Shown: positions 11,500-23,848, counted from the first letter of the stretch. The stretch is 64,000 nt of DNA from Beaufortia kweichowensis (GCA_019155185.1 CM032803.1:496001-560000), one strand, 5' to 3'. The notes: generated by a model not told the origin, from the letters alone. Translations and numbers: made by a program.

Positions 11500-12180
11500 A
11501 GAAGCAACATAATGTGTTTGAGAGCCGTTGTTTTATTAGCGGGGCTGTTGCTTTATGAGGTGCTCAGGCAGCACGGCACACAGGTGCACAAAGATATTTA
11601 AGCAGTCCCTAATCTTCTTATTTATTTATTCAATAAGACCCGGCAGCCTACATGGTTAACACTCATTACAGCTCTGTTCTCTTATATCCCCTTCAGCAGC
11701 CTCCCTAATCTCCCATTTACCACGTAGCGCGGCACGGCGTAGCTATGCTAATGAAAGCCGAGTAACGGGAAAGGGCTTAACAATGGCTCAGGTAATATTT
11801 CTAAAGCTTCTGCGTTGTATTGTTCAAAAACTCAAAAGCAAACGTGTCACGGTGAAATTTCTTCTTAACGGCTGATTACGTGTCAATCAAGCCATAATTA
11901 AACAATAAAATCTTGTTAGCTCGTGAGCCGCGACCCATCTGGCTATGAAATCGGTGTTTCATATTTTCTGATGGAGCGTGGTCATATCTGTCTGATGTCA
12001 TTATATAGTTTACATGCAGATGAAACTGCGTACGGGGAACAATAACATTTAATGACAGGCTGGAATACTGTATCTGCGCCGATCAGCCTGATGGAAGTCA
12101 AAAGGCATTATGCTGAAAGCGGCGAGTCGCTATTAAATTTGCATTTGTAAATGATCCATTTACAACAGAATTGTTGTAAC
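11500..12180. other. Strong candidate conserved non-coding element cluster
   Basis: About 680 bp of complex sequence carries many isolated CpGs (for example ACGTAGCGCGGCACGGCG near 11721) in an otherwise CpG-poor window. TF-like words are frequent: TATGCTAATGAAAG near 11744 (POU-like), AGCCATAATTAAAC near 11890, GTCAATCAAG near 11882 (Pbx/Meis-like), and an octamer ATTTGCAT at 12137-12144. No frame is long enough to be an exon. Developmental enhancer clusters in vertebrates have this texture. The target gene is unknown. Confidence 0.45.
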
Positions 12181-12579
12181 AAAATTGTTGTTTAGTGCTT
12201 CCTTTAGACTCGCACCAGCTTTCCTTTGAGAATCACAAGTGCCTCGTCCGAGCTAGAGGCGGCAGAAGGGAAATGATGAAACACTCAATCCAAATGAACA
12301 AAAAGTCTTCAAAGACAAACCCGTTCCTCGCTGTGCAGGCATTCACATTTGTAGGCATGATGCAAGATGATCTGAAGACATGTTTACTGCCAGAGAGCAT
12401 TATCATTCTATTCATGTCATTATCTTTCCTATTCATGTTGGATTCTGACCAACAAAACAAAACTTTCTTCCATTAAAACTACATACACTTGTGCTTGAAA
12501 TGCATAAAAACAAGATCAAATCAGCAGAGGGTAACACTTTAGGGTTCTTGTTTTTTTTTTTAGACATTCTGAACAACAC
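12181..12579. other. Non-coding stretch flanking two candidate elements
   Basis: Sequence becomes AT-rich again. 'GGGTAACACTTTAGGGTTC' at about 12528 resembles the GGTAACACTTTA terminal word of several fish DNA-transposon repeats, but no second end is visible. Confidence 0.35.
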
Positions 12580-13330
12580 ATTCTCTAGTTTTCTGGCGTG
12601 AACACAGAGACCTCCTGGGCGAACGCTAGTGTCTTCTGCAAACCAAACATGTGTCCTTTCCAATGGACGACAGAAAGAGGCGAGATCAGCAGGAGGCCAA
12701 ACAGATCGATGTAGAACTGTTGGCTCTTCATATCCGAACAAACTCTCTCTTTTCCCTGAACCTCCGCTCTTATATCAACATATAGAGTGACTTCTCCAGA
12801 CACGGTTGTAATACCGTCCCCGGAGCCAGAGGGTTAAAGGGTATAAAATGATCTCATGAAGAAGAAAAGCTCAATCTTTCTCCTGAGTGAGCTCTTGGGG
12901 TCAAACCCAGACTCCAGGCAGGAAGACGAATGTCATTTCACCTGTAGGATGTCAGCGCAACACTGTCACATTAGTCCTAAAAGCTTTCCCCGGGGTTTCG
13001 ACATGCTCGCTGTGCATGCTAACATGTGCGCCTGGAAATCGCTAACTGTGTAATGATTGTGAGTGAGAAGCCAGTTGGGAGAGCTGCGTGAGGCACGGGG
13101 AAATCTTCTCAGCTGACTAAAATGTGTTCGTTTGTTTGGAAAGGCAGGAAGATGAAGATGACACTAATTCATCTGTGGCTTTCTGTTCTCCCGGATCACT
13201 TTATAGCCAAGAGGAAGATGTCTTACCCCCTGGCTACATCACAACCTGACTCATCTGCCAAACACGCTTCATTGCCAAACTTCATGCCAGATCAGACCTC
13301 TGTCAGTTTTCAGCATCATTAGCTGAAGCA
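12580..13330. other. Candidate conserved non-coding sequence, composite
   Basis: Mid-GC sequence whose first third (12585-12830) is richest in CpG (GGCGTGAAC, GGGCGAACGC, ACCGTCCCCGG). Frames are open on both strands without recognisable products, and GTATAAAATG occurs near 12840. Part of this could be an untranslated exon, but no splice or poly(A) pattern is clear. Confidence 0.25.
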
Positions 13331-13948
13331 CCCCGTGTTACTAACTGCTGGAATCACAGTGGGACCAACACGTACAAAGATAAAGACAAAAACATGTTTG
13401 TAAGTAACATCTCTAGCGTTTGTGATGAAAGGTGTGATGTTTAAACCTGTTGTGAAACACCATCGTTTGCTAATTGTGACTTATTGTTTATTCAGAACTA
13501 GTTTGACAGTAATTAACTTTTTAAAGGTTTGTGTGATTAAATTCATTGCGCTTTTCAGCAGTGATGATTCACTGATGGTGGTTAGAAAAAATAGCATCTT
13601 GGACATTTTTCAAAAATGAAAACCTTATTTAATTTGTCTAATAAACATGTTTTGCAGGGAAAAAATAAGCCACACCCACAAAGCTATTAAAAGCAAAACA
13701 TTGCCATCTATCATCATATGAAGCATTGGCATTTTAATTACCTGATGCTGCACAATGCTGTGGCATTTTTACATTTCTACTAAAGTGATGACAGACACAG
13801 TGCTGTGTATGACACGATCGAATGTGGAATCTACTTAAAATATATCTATATACAGCAGCTATAAAGAAGAAATTGTAGCATTACAGGTTGTTACTAAAGG
13901 AAAATTGGCAGTAAAATTAAACTAAAAAAATAAAGGAGACTTAAATTT
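13331..13948. other. AT-rich non-coding sequence, nothing recognised
   Basis: No repeat family or block structure is visible. Confidence 0.5.
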
Positions 13949-14063
13949 GTCCAAAGCACCTTCACTGCATTCAGGCTATACATTTAACCGCTCTTCATGT
14001 ACTTGTGTTTCCTGGTAATGTGCTGCTAACACAAAACTCTACCGGTTAAGCTACAGGAACACC
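13949..14063 (-). repeat. Degraded tRNA-derived SINE, minus strand
   Basis: Read on the plus strand, the tail comes first: 'TCCAAAGCACCTTCACTGCA' at about 13950 matches the teleost tail ATCCAAAGCGACTTACAGTGCA. It is followed by TCAGGCTATACATTT. The tRNA-like head ends the element as TTAAGCTACAGGAACACC (14046-14063), the reverse of GGTGTTCCTGTAGCTTAA. The pol III B box between them is badly decayed. The same family is at 28670, 46450 and 57785. Confidence 0.7.
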
Positions 14064-14079
14064 ATATTCATACTCATAA

Positions 14080-14650
14080 AATTCATACTCGATGACAATA
14101 TACTGCATTCTGTCCTGCCACTGCTCCTGCCCAGCCTGAATATTGATGCACAGCAGGAAAAAAGATGGTGTATGCCATCCCTGCTGGCCCGTCCAAGCCA
14201 ACGTTACCACTCAGACCACGTCTCCTCGGGAGGGCGGCAGATACATAATTGACCTGCATAAGAGCCATTTCCCTCATTTGATTACAGCCACATTAACCAG
14301 ATCAGACAGGCAGCGCTGGCCTAGTTGCCCTTGGAAACTGTGGCGGGAATACAAGGCGGGTATCTGTATGAGCATCAGAGGTATTAGACTGTGCCAAGAC
14401 TAGTTTCGTACGAGGGAGGGTGAAGGGGGTGCGGACCCGGGGTCAATCGCTCTCGATGTGACATTTGCAATAAGGAACTAAATGAAACCTAATTGGCTGA
14501 GCTGTTTAGCTGGACGGTCCATTATGACGAGAGGCTCTTCCACAAGTGGAGTAGCAGTTATAATCAGGGCTGTAATATCACAAACTGCCTGCAGTAATTG
14601 CGGTATGGCATAGTGGGGAACAATAACAAAGAGGCTACTGAAGATGTTTG
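14080..14650. other. Strong candidate conserved non-coding element
   Basis: About 570 bp of balanced, repeat-free sequence with scattered CpGs. Notable words are CTGAATATTGATGCAC near 14135, CATAATTGACCTGC near 14244, TTTGATTACAGCC near 14277, ACCTAATTGGCTGAG near 14487, TAATCAGGGCTGTAATATCA near 14560 and GCAGTAATTGCGG near 14591. Both strands are open in part (minus 14083-14277, plus 14143-14403) with no recognisable protein. The abrupt boundaries with AT-rich DNA favour selection on the block, which one sequence cannot prove. Confidence 0.45.
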
Positions 14651-14858
14651 TGTTCAGTAGTTAATGAGCAAACTGCTTTCATTTACCAGAAAGAGAGAGT
14701 CTGAATGCCCGAGTTCACAGTCTGCTGCACTTTTGACCCAGACTTTGTCCATGTATCTTCACATTTTGATACTTTTATAGCAGTGGAATTTGTAATGATA
14801 AGGAGATAAATACACAGTCTCTCTCTCTGTCTTTCTCTGGAGAAAAATACAAATGTTT

Positions 14859-15520
14859 AATAATAATAACAGTGGTTATGATTATGATTATTAATGATAT
14901 GATTATTAACAATATTATTATATTCTGTAACTTCTTCACAATACTGACTCACCCTCACCTTTAACAACAATGTATAAAGATATATATGTAGATAGAGATC
15001 TAAATGAGTGACATGATCTAAATGAATAATCCCACACAATAACATCTAACTAACTAACAAATTAAATGAATAGACATCTACACATCTATTTATAATACAT
15101 ACTGTATATATGAAACGAATGACCCTTCAACAGAAAGAACATGTCAATTTTTTTAATAAAACCTATATGTTAAATACATTGCAGAGGATACTAAAGATGT
15201 GCTAATATATACATACTGTATAGCAAAGAATTTTAGGGGAATGCTCAAGACTGTGGTTAAAACACTGCCATTATTTTCTCTCCTAATCTTTTTCACCCTT
15301 ATAACAGGAATACTAATACAAACCAGGATGGGACACAAACTGTAAAACCCTACCAGAACCACACTAGTGTATGGTACTGTATGTGTGGGTGTATTTCTGC
15401 ACTTCAGACGTTGTAAAACGAACAGATTAAACGCATATTTGCGCTACCCTCAGGCCAACTCTTTTTCTCTCTCTCTCTATCTCTCGCTCTAGGCGGTTCA
15501 TGAGTGTCCTGAGCTAAACC
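14859..15520. other. AT-rich low-complexity zone with TAA-type repeats
   Basis: It begins with imperfect AAT/ATT units (14859-14925), continues through TATA-rich words and a TAACTAACTAAC run near 15045, and ends in a CT run at 15474-15490. Confidence 0.7.
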
Positions 15521-15529
15521 GCTCCCCAT

Positions 15530-16140
15530 GAAAAGGTCCCAGCAATTGATTTCTAATGAAAGCGCTTCCTGTGGGTCATCGCCTAGCTGAGGCCTGACCT
15601 TTCCACCAGCAAAGAGGAGTCGTTTATGTGGGACAGGGAGAAGGGTAGAATACTGAATGAAAAAGCAAAGATTCTTCACAAATGTCTGTAATTAAATCTA
15701 CGATGCAACCGATAACCAAGTTTGTCTTCTTAATGGAGAAAAATTATTAGCTTAATGTGCCGAGGATTTTGATGTGTGACATTTCAACTTAAACTGAAGA
15801 GCTCAAGAGAGAAACTGCTCGAGAGCTTGAAAGAGAAGACAAGTCAATTAACAGGAGAATAAGCATGAAAAAATCATCGAGCCAGATCTAATGAATTAAT
15901 TCATGCTCATATTAATCAAAATATTTGGGGGATTTAAGAGGAAAACAAGCCGGGCTCGCCAAAACAAATGATTAAAAGGGAAGATTAAATTGTCTTAATT
16001 GCATCTTTGGGCCATTTCTTTGAGGCAGATTTAGCATAAAATGATCTGTTTATGTGGCATCTTTGACATCACATTAGCTATTAGCAAATGGAGCAACTGG
16101 AGGCCCGAGGTCTGATTGAAAACGTGCATTTCTAAACGTA
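15530..16140. other. Strong candidate conserved non-coding element cluster
   Basis: About 600 bp of non-repetitive sequence is rich in homeodomain-like words: GATTTCTAATGAAAGC near 15548, TCTAATGAATTAATTCATGC with the perfect 14-bp palindrome ATGAATTAATTCAT at 15891-15904, CATATTAATC near 15908, TTGTCTTAATTGCATC near 15990 and TTAGCATAAAATG near 16030. CpG-bearing words (GCCGGGCTCGCC near 15950) are retained. No plausible exon. Confidence 0.45.
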
Positions 16141-16453
16141 AGACCACCCACTTAAAGACTTGGAGATTGTGTTTAAATCAAATTTATGGCAGATTACTTG
16201 TGCAAAAACGAAAAGACCATCTGCTTTTCTGATCCGGCGAAAGGCTGAAGATACGATTGTAACGACGGGAAAGATGAAAGGACGCAGACTGATTATTATC
16301 ATCATTACAATAAGAAGAGAAGATCAGATTGGAGAAGATTGCAGGGAAGGATTAGCTCTTGTGCTGCAAAGGATTACAAAGTTACTGCAAATAAGGACAC
16401 AAGCATGTTTGCGTGCACCCGTTGGCTTACTGTACATTGTTTTTGTGTTTCAC
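16141..16453. other. Non-coding stretch, open plus-strand frame only
   Basis: A plus-strand frame of 111 codons starts at 16160 and runs into the TACAGTATA repeats, ending at 16495. Its residues look random (runs of Ile from ATT/ATC repeats). Confidence 0.45.
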
Positions 16454-16482
16454 ATACAGTATATCTTACAGTATATACAGTG
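16454..16482. repeat. Short TACAGTATA repeats
   Basis: Three adjacent CAGTATA/CAGTATAT words occur within 30 bp. Confidence 0.6.
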
Positions 16483-16713
16483 TAAGAGTAGCTGAGGTTT
16501 GACATCATATACTATAATTATTATACATACAGTTGCCATGACTCCTATTAATTGAGAGAATAAGGATAAAAGAAAAGCTACTGCTGTTATGATATACATT
16601 TTCCTTATACATATGTCAATTTTTAATTTAAAGTCATAATATAGAATAAAAAAAACACTGATGTGTACGTCAATTAGTCACGGCCCATGAACCACCCACA
16701 GTTTGCTTTCCAA

Positions 16714-16715
<2 letters not shown>

Positions 16716-16760
<45 letters not shown>
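16716..16760. repeat. (AT)n microsatellite
   Basis: A pure AT alternation of about 45 bp, followed by CATACAGTATACAGC. Confidence 0.96.
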
Positions 16761-16764
<4 letters not shown>

Positions 16765-18243
16765 CAGTATACAGCTATATAAATGTTTTTCCTGTGTGGT
16801 ATGATATTAAACTCTACAAAAGCCTCGCATGTTTTCCACATTGCCATCTGATGATTCATGTTCCAACAGAGCAGGTGTTGTGTTGAACTCTCACACTCCT
16901 CCGCCTGAGCAGGTGTTTGTGTCTACATGATGCTATCTTTGAGCTCGGTTATTCTGCTACAACCTACTTTAAATGAACCCTTTTCTCTCAAAATGCTTCG
17001 CTAATCAAGACCTAAATATCAAACCCATGAATTGTAAATAGGGTTTAAATATTTGCTCTACACACTGTAAAAACTAAATATCCTCGGAGAAACATTTGAG
17101 GTTCTTCACACTGCCACACCGGCGGAAATATAATATAAAATGTAGTAAAACATATAATAAATTTAGAAGCACACATCCACCTTTGTGGAGCTAAAAGCAG
17201 TGACTGGTCTTATCTACATGTTACTCATTCTCAGATTGTACTGCAGTGATGGAGAAGAGCACAATCTGCTCTGCTACAGAGGGAGGCGGGTCTGTGCCAG
17301 CTGTTTTTTGTTGCCAGTCCCCAAGAAATAATCCTCCCAGAATTATGGAGTGGGATTAATTAATTATTCAGTCTGCCTTGTGTGTGTGATTAAACTCCTC
17401 AGATCAGATTTTACAGCTGCGAGCACTTCTTATTTCAGAAAAGAGCTGTTGAATGTGAGGGTCAAGTGTGTGTGTTATGTAGTCTGGTCAAAGTGCATTT
17501 TCATATACTATAATGACCATGTTTTTACTTTGATTGAAAGTTTTAATCATGTAAAAACTATTTAATCACATGTTGTGAGGTAATTCTAAGTATGTTAAAA
17601 GTGGTTTGTGATTCTAACGTTTTGTGAGAACATTTTGATGTACAAAATAAAACTTTGTAAATTGTTACAAACGTGTGTTGCTCACCTCAGCTTTATAATC
17701 AAATGATAAATTGTTTCTGAACTTTCTTATCTTGAAACTTATAATTGTATGAGAGACTGATTTAAATTTTCATCAGCGTGTTCCTTTAAAACTGAAAAGG
17801 GAGGGAGAAAGATAAGAGCAAAACTTATAAATTGCATCAAACTATGAGGCTGGTTTAATTATTTAGCACTATGATATTATATGCCAAGAATCCTCCCACA
17901 GCATGCGTTGTCTACCAAATTAATTAATATGCATTAATGTATTCTGCAATAAACCAAGCAATTTATTTTGCTAGCAATAATTAGTAATTATGATATGATT
18001 TTAGATTCAGTAAACTGAAATTCTATGGCATTTACAGGTTGCAAACTTTGCATATTTAAGAGTCAAAAGCAGTCCATTATCAATAGAGGACAATCACAGT
18101 CTGTGCATATAAACCATGTCATGAAATTATGTCAACAATTAAAACTACAAAATCTATCGAATTGGTATGTAAGCACTAACCACAAGCCCTTAAAACCACT
18201 GCACACTATATAAACAGCAGTTTCAAGCAATTATAGATCAAAC
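16761..18243. other. AT-rich non-coding sequence
   Basis: 'CACTGTAAAAAC' at about 17065 is a word often seen at the ends of fish DNA-transposon remnants (another is near 50265), but no matching second end was found. Nothing else was recognised. Confidence 0.45.
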
Positions 18244-18720
18244 AACAACACTGTGTTGTTAACACCAAACCCTGGGATTAAAAAAAGGTCAGTGTCCCCA
18301 CGCCATAAAAGAGCTACTTTGTGAAGACAAGCGCATCAAAAAGCATCTTTACTCAGTGAGGCTTGGACTATCTTAGGCCGACTGAACAAACATTCAGTCC
18401 AATCTCTTCACCACAGGAAGCTTTTTAACGCATCCTCGGTTCCACTCTCCCACACAATCGATATTCATGTTCACTCTTCTCGCTTTTTCAATAAGTACTG
18501 CCTTTCCAAATACAGACATCAATAATGGGAAGAAGAGCGGCTTGTTGATGCCTTGTGAGGTTAATTCCATCGACCTCGCAGTTGGCGACGAGGAGGTCTA
18601 CGATATCCTATCAACCCAGTCACGGCAAGAGATCCGCTCGCACCAATTTTGAAGACCTTTCACTGTGGATTTGGGGCACGGGTGCGTGTGGGGAACAGAT
18701 CACGGCTATAAAATTATACT
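18244..18720. other. Candidate conserved non-coding element with retained CpGs
   Basis: The block opens with the perfect palindrome AACAACACTGTGTTGTT (18244-18260). It becomes complex and unusually CpG-rich for this window at 18560-18700 (ATCGACCTCGCAG, GGCGACGAGG, CTACGATATCC, GATCCGCTCGC). A plus-strand frame of 61 codons (18467-18652) covers part but matches nothing I know. Confidence 0.35.
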
Positions 18721-20729
18721 GACAAGCATAGATGAATGTAGATTTTAAAACAAAAATATGTCTTTAATTCCAGCAAAATATATCAAACTTGTTTTATGGT
18801 CAGATATTTTATGTTATGTTTTGGCATTTTGACACTTTAACCAGTCTGTACTTCAGTCTAACTCAATTCTAATAATAAACCTCTTAAGATTTTTTTCAAT
18901 GTTTTAGAGATCCATCAGTAGTACACGGAGAATAGTATTTTCTTTAAATCTAAGATTTAGTCTTCAGTGATCAATACTCTCTCTCCTCCCTAAAGGTCTT
19001 TCAATTGTGACGAGAGAGGAGTTCTGCCGTCAGAAGTTGGTCTTTTCTCTTGGGGATGGGTCATTGATGAGCTCCTGGCTCTGTAAGAAACAGCAGATCA
19101 ATGTTGGTCTGAGTAAATGGTGAAGAACATGAGCGCTCGCATGATAAAACCAACAGAACGTGTTGTAAATGAGCATTTACTCGCATGTTCCCTCAGGTAA
19201 ATGGGCTTTTACTAACTTTAAACGGACCATTAAAAGCGGCAGTGCAGAATTTGAGATGTGGGTTTCTTGCTGGTTTTCTCTGATCTTAAATAATTTACTT
19301 CTTCACCTTGGGGTAGGTGAAAATTAAGTTAAGCAATTTGCAGCATGATGTGCAAAATGTGTGTAGTTGATCTCAGATCTATGTTTACACGCATGTCCTT
19401 GGAGAACACTTTTTTTAACTCAAGATATGGTTTTGTATACATTCCTAACAGGCAAACATTACAACAACATGAAACATCTGACAGACATTATATTTTAAAA
19501 GAAGAAGAAATTAAATACTAGACTAATGTCAAGGTATAAAGCACTTAAACACATAATTCTGCATTATCCTATAGTACCTTCTGGTAATTGATTTATTTTT
19601 CACATTTAATTGTTGTCGTTTCCCATTTGTTTCTAGGCAATGAGAGAACAATTGGCCTGGAGCCGTTTGTCTCTGTTGAGATCGCCAGATTCAATAAGGG
19701 AAGAAAAAATATGTTGTTATGTTTCAACTGTCTAACAAATCAATGTAGTTGGATTAAGGAACGCCAATGTTTTGTTTTCCTCCCCATGTTCATTCAGCAA
19801 TTGCCGCAGTGATTGATGTAATCCAATGAAAAGGTCTTGGATATAATTTATAAAGTAATACATCTGCTGTGTTTTAATTTCAGATACCGAGCAGTGAGAT
19901 GAGGGGTATGTTTAGACATCCCACCCCCCACCCTTCTATTGGTTTCCCAGCAAAGCAATCTGTTTACTAATGTTCAGCATCTGGATCCATCTGGATGTTT
20001 GCTGTAACCCTTAAAAATACAGGCTTAGTGCTGGCTAAGTATCAAGCTGCTTAGAGTCGCCAAAGAAGAGTTAAGCAGAAAGCTTGTGTTATAAACGACA
20101 TATTTTATTACTGTGAAAAAAGATAATGAAAATTTATTCAGAAAAATATAATGAAATGAGAAAATGAAAAAGATTATATGTAATATGCATGGCAGAGGTT
20201 GTGATGATCCGGAAAAATAAAGACCTCTGAAGTACATTTTGTTTTGCCCACTACTTATATTCTCCAGCTGCAGTAGCAAAAATGAGTTTTAGATGCTTGA
20301 TGTAATTAATAACTTGTTTTTTTTAGCTACAACAGTGCCAGGCTTTCACAATGGCATCTATTAATGTAAGTCCTGATATTGCAATAATTACACAACTACA
20401 GTATGGAGATGAGCAAACGACATGTAAATTGGATGCACTGCACTTGGAGATGTTTTTTTAATGTCAGTTTAGTTCTGTACACCTATAATAAATGTGGCTT
20501 ACTTACTCACTTCAGGACACAAAATGTGTATTGCTCTTCTGTTCAGAGAACAGTTCACAATGATTGATAGTCTGCAAACCAAGAATTCCATTCTTTTCTA
20601 CAGAAACGGTTGTAAACGACCAGGAAAGAGTGCATCTAATCATGCTTTCAAGCCCTCCTCTCTTAACAGATAAATAGACATAAGCAGCACAACTAAAACA
20701 ACACACAAAACCAGAATTTCACTTCCAAG
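18721..20729. other. Mostly AT-rich non-coding sequence
   Basis: There is no repeat family or gene. The patch 18990-19260 is somewhat more complex (GTGACGAGAGAGG, AACATGAGCGCTCGC) but has no firm boundary. Confidence 0.45.
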
Positions 20730-21080
20730 TTTAATGCAGATTTCTTCGGGGTTTAGCGTGTCACAGTCTCAGAATCATGTTCCTTTATGTCTTATTTCAG
20801 ATTATTCTTGGCAGCCAAACAGCTTGTTATGATTTCGTCTGGCAGATTGAATAGGTTTGCGAAGGCTCTGAGGGAAACTAGCGCGCGGCAGCACATTCAC
20901 CAGAATATTCTAAAGCGATGGACTTGAAGAGCATGATTTTTTTTTGTCCTTACAATATCAAAGAAAATAAGAGGGTCTTGGGTTAAGAAAACGAGCCGAT
21001 CGTTCACATTCTTATGTATCCTCCCAATTCCAGCCGTTTGCTGAAGTTTCATTGCTGAGGTAATATTTATGTTTTGGCAG
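20730..21080. other. Candidate conserved non-coding element (weak)
   Basis: Complex sequence with CTAGCGCGCGGCAGC near 20878, ACGAGCCGATCGTTC near 20991 and a TTATTTCAGATTATTC word near 20791. Repeat-free. Confidence 0.28.
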
Positions 21081-21539
21081 GCAATACATTGCTTTAACTA
21101 TACATGAACTATTGCTTTTTTTATTTAACCTGATAATAACGGTCACCGCACTATCCCACTATCCGGACTACAATATTTTTTAATTTGAGGTATTTTTATA
21201 AATGACACTTATTGATAAAATTTAAAATCTATACATTTGTTTCATTTTTTAACTCAAAAATGTTATACTTTTCCATCAATATATAGTTTGTCATGATCAG
21301 ATTAGAATTTAACTATGAAATATTAAAGTGAAAAGTGAAATAAGTTCCTTAAGATTAAAGCTAAAAATTGTTTCCACCATTCATCCATCAGCAACCCCAT
21401 TGCTTGAATATTTGCCTTCTGAATGCTGAGATTGACCAATCAGAACTGGATATTCCACAGTGTGCTGTCAAATATTTTATTTCCAGCTTTAAAAGTATTG
21501 CCAGTATAACAAAAACGACTTTGAGAAGCAGAATTTAAA
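21081..21539. other. AT-rich non-coding sequence, nothing recognised
   Basis: T-rich and A-rich runs only. Confidence 0.5.
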
Positions 21540-21960
21540 GTCTAATGATGGTGTTACTGAGGCAGTGGCACCTCCGCATTGACCCTCAATAGAATGTAAA
21601 TAGCGAGCAAATTAACTGTGAAATATTTCCCAGGCAGGTAGAAACGGCAGCATTTGATCATAAGATGCAAGTTTGACGAATAGACCGCGGACAATACCTC
21701 ACCATCAATGCGTTTCACATCCTGATTAAGAGCCGCAGGTCTCGCCATGTGTTTTTCTAGCGCTCGCTATTATCCATAACGCAACAAGACAATAAATCTA
21801 GAGCATTGAACAAATTTGTCAGCGATGCTGGGACCGAGCCAAGTCTCAGTCAAGCCTTCACATAAAAGCCTTTCATAATTCTTTGTGAATTCATCAGAAA
21901 GTTTAATTCATCAGTCTCGCTGTCTGGCAGTTAGAGGACAGAGGTTGTTAGTAACAGACT
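21540..21960. other. Candidate conserved non-coding element
   Basis: Contains CCGCATTGACCC near 21571, AATAGCGAGCAAATTAAC near 21599, GACCGCGGACAATACC near 21684 and TAGCGCTCGC near 21759. The CpG density stands out from both flanks. Confidence 0.3.
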
Positions 21961-23827
21961 TTTCCAGCCTGTAATGGCCTCCTTTCTTTGATTATAATAG
22001 TTTGAAGACTGAAGAAAAGAAAGGAAGCTTGAAGTGAGAGAATAAAAGTAAAAGGAGGAAGAGAAGAAAAACAAAAACATTTCAGCTATGCAAATTATTA
22101 TCCAAATACTAATAACACTGAAAGCCCAAGACAAGGGCAAAAAACCTGAAGTAATTACACGCTACTCACAAAGGTGCAATAAATCCTTATTTAAATTTGT
22201 TGTGGTATTCCCTTGTTTATCTGAAGCCAGGTTTCAATATATACTTGTGGTCTGAAAACTCATCTACTGTAACACAATAAATTTTCTTGTAATGTTACGA
22301 CATCATTTTTTGTCTCCTACAACAATTGAGGCAGTTGCAGAGATGCATATTCATCTACTTGTGTAACTAACCTGCACTTAAGAAAATCAGCAGAATTTGG
22401 ATTACCTGACCCATACCCGGTGAGACAATGATGGAAACATAACTTGTATATAAAGTATATTTAAGGAAAATACATAAGAAAAGAAAACATACTGCTATCA
22501 TAACCTGCATGCGTGTTTACTGGTCATAAAATCATTCAATGTGAAAGATCAAATATGTAGGTAAAACAGTCCAGTTTGATAAGTGTGGCAATAGGTTATG
22601 AAACTCCACCTTCATGTGTTATGTACATTAAAGCAACTCCTCAATGCATCCATACACTTATAATGTTTCGATAAAATCGACTATTTGATGAATTTCTAAA
22701 AGTCCCTCAACATTAAAATGCAAGAGTTTTGTAACATTCCAGATGAGACATGCCTGAGGGACATAAATATGTCAATGCCCTTGTCAATTCATCACATGAA
22801 TATTAATGGTAGTCTTGTAATGAAAATGTTAGTGGCCCTGGGATACGTTTACATATACACAAACAGAAATATAGTCATCACAATGTTTTTCTTTTAATCA
22901 TGTGGAGAAAGCCTGTATAAACATTTTTCCATATCAAAGCTCTCTCTGGAGCCCTCTTAAACAAGATAGACAACATAGGGACTGAATGGCCAATTATAAG
23001 GCAATTGGTTGTGTCTCTGGTAAGGCAATAATTTTTCATTTCTGTAAACTCTTCTGCAACACAGAAACCAATACTCATGCAAACGGCATATATTTCAGGT
23101 TTTATTTTAGTCTCCAGTGAGTTCCTAGCCAAAGTACCAAAAAATTAAAAAAGACTTCTAACATCTTCAAAGGTGTTTGTAAATGAATGTTTCTTATGTT
23201 ATGAATGAAGATTTATGTTGCAGGATGGAGCAACATTAAGTTAAGTTGGTTTAAAAGTACATGCCAGCATTATTAAGAACTGAGGAATTATTACTAAATT
23301 GTCTTGACATACAGTGTTGTGAATATTCATATCCAACACTACAGAAATAATGAACAACTCTAGATGACTAAAAGCAAGAGCACTGTGAACTTGCAAGCTA
23401 ATTACAGTATGGCGGATCACAATAAATGTTTCAGAATAGCCAGCTGGCATAATTTATTTTCTTCTGTAAAAAATTAAAAGTTGTTATTTGTGTTGCTGAG
23501 AATTGTAGATGCATCACACATCTCCAACATAATCTTGTACATCTGCAAACATCAACACACAAACTAAACATGCATACAGAAGGGCAATCCTTCAGATGGC
23601 AAATAATAGCACATGCTTGACTGTATTTAGCAAACAAAAGTGTCAAGCATCAACCAAAAGAGGGAGCTGGAGAGGAGCTGAGGGTGGATCGTGCTTTACA
23701 CTTCTCTTTCTACACTCACTCCTCTGCCCATCTCATTTACTAGTTCCTAGTAGTTGCTACTGGAGAAATTGTCAACATATATAGTTACAACTAAAAAAAA
23801 AGTGTAAAAGCTGCCATTTGTTTTAAA
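21961..23827. other. AT-rich non-coding sequence, nothing recognised
   Basis: Only short chance frames on both strands. No repeat family identified. Confidence 0.5.
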
Positions 23828-23848
23828 TGACATCATCAGATGATGTCA
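23828..23848. promoter_or_regulatory. Perfect 21-bp palindrome with CRE/AP-1-like half-sites
   Basis: TGACATCATC and GATGATGTCA are exact reverse complements around one central A. TGACATCA resembles a bZIP (CREB/ATF) site. Protein binding is inference. Confidence 0.35.

Noticed and set aside
16716..16760. AT array as a TATA promoter or replication origin
   Set aside because: It is a simple microsatellite with no transcript or origin context.
17065..17080. CACTGTAAAAAC (also near 50265) as a transposon end
   Set aside because: No matching inverted end was found for either copy, so no element can be delimited.
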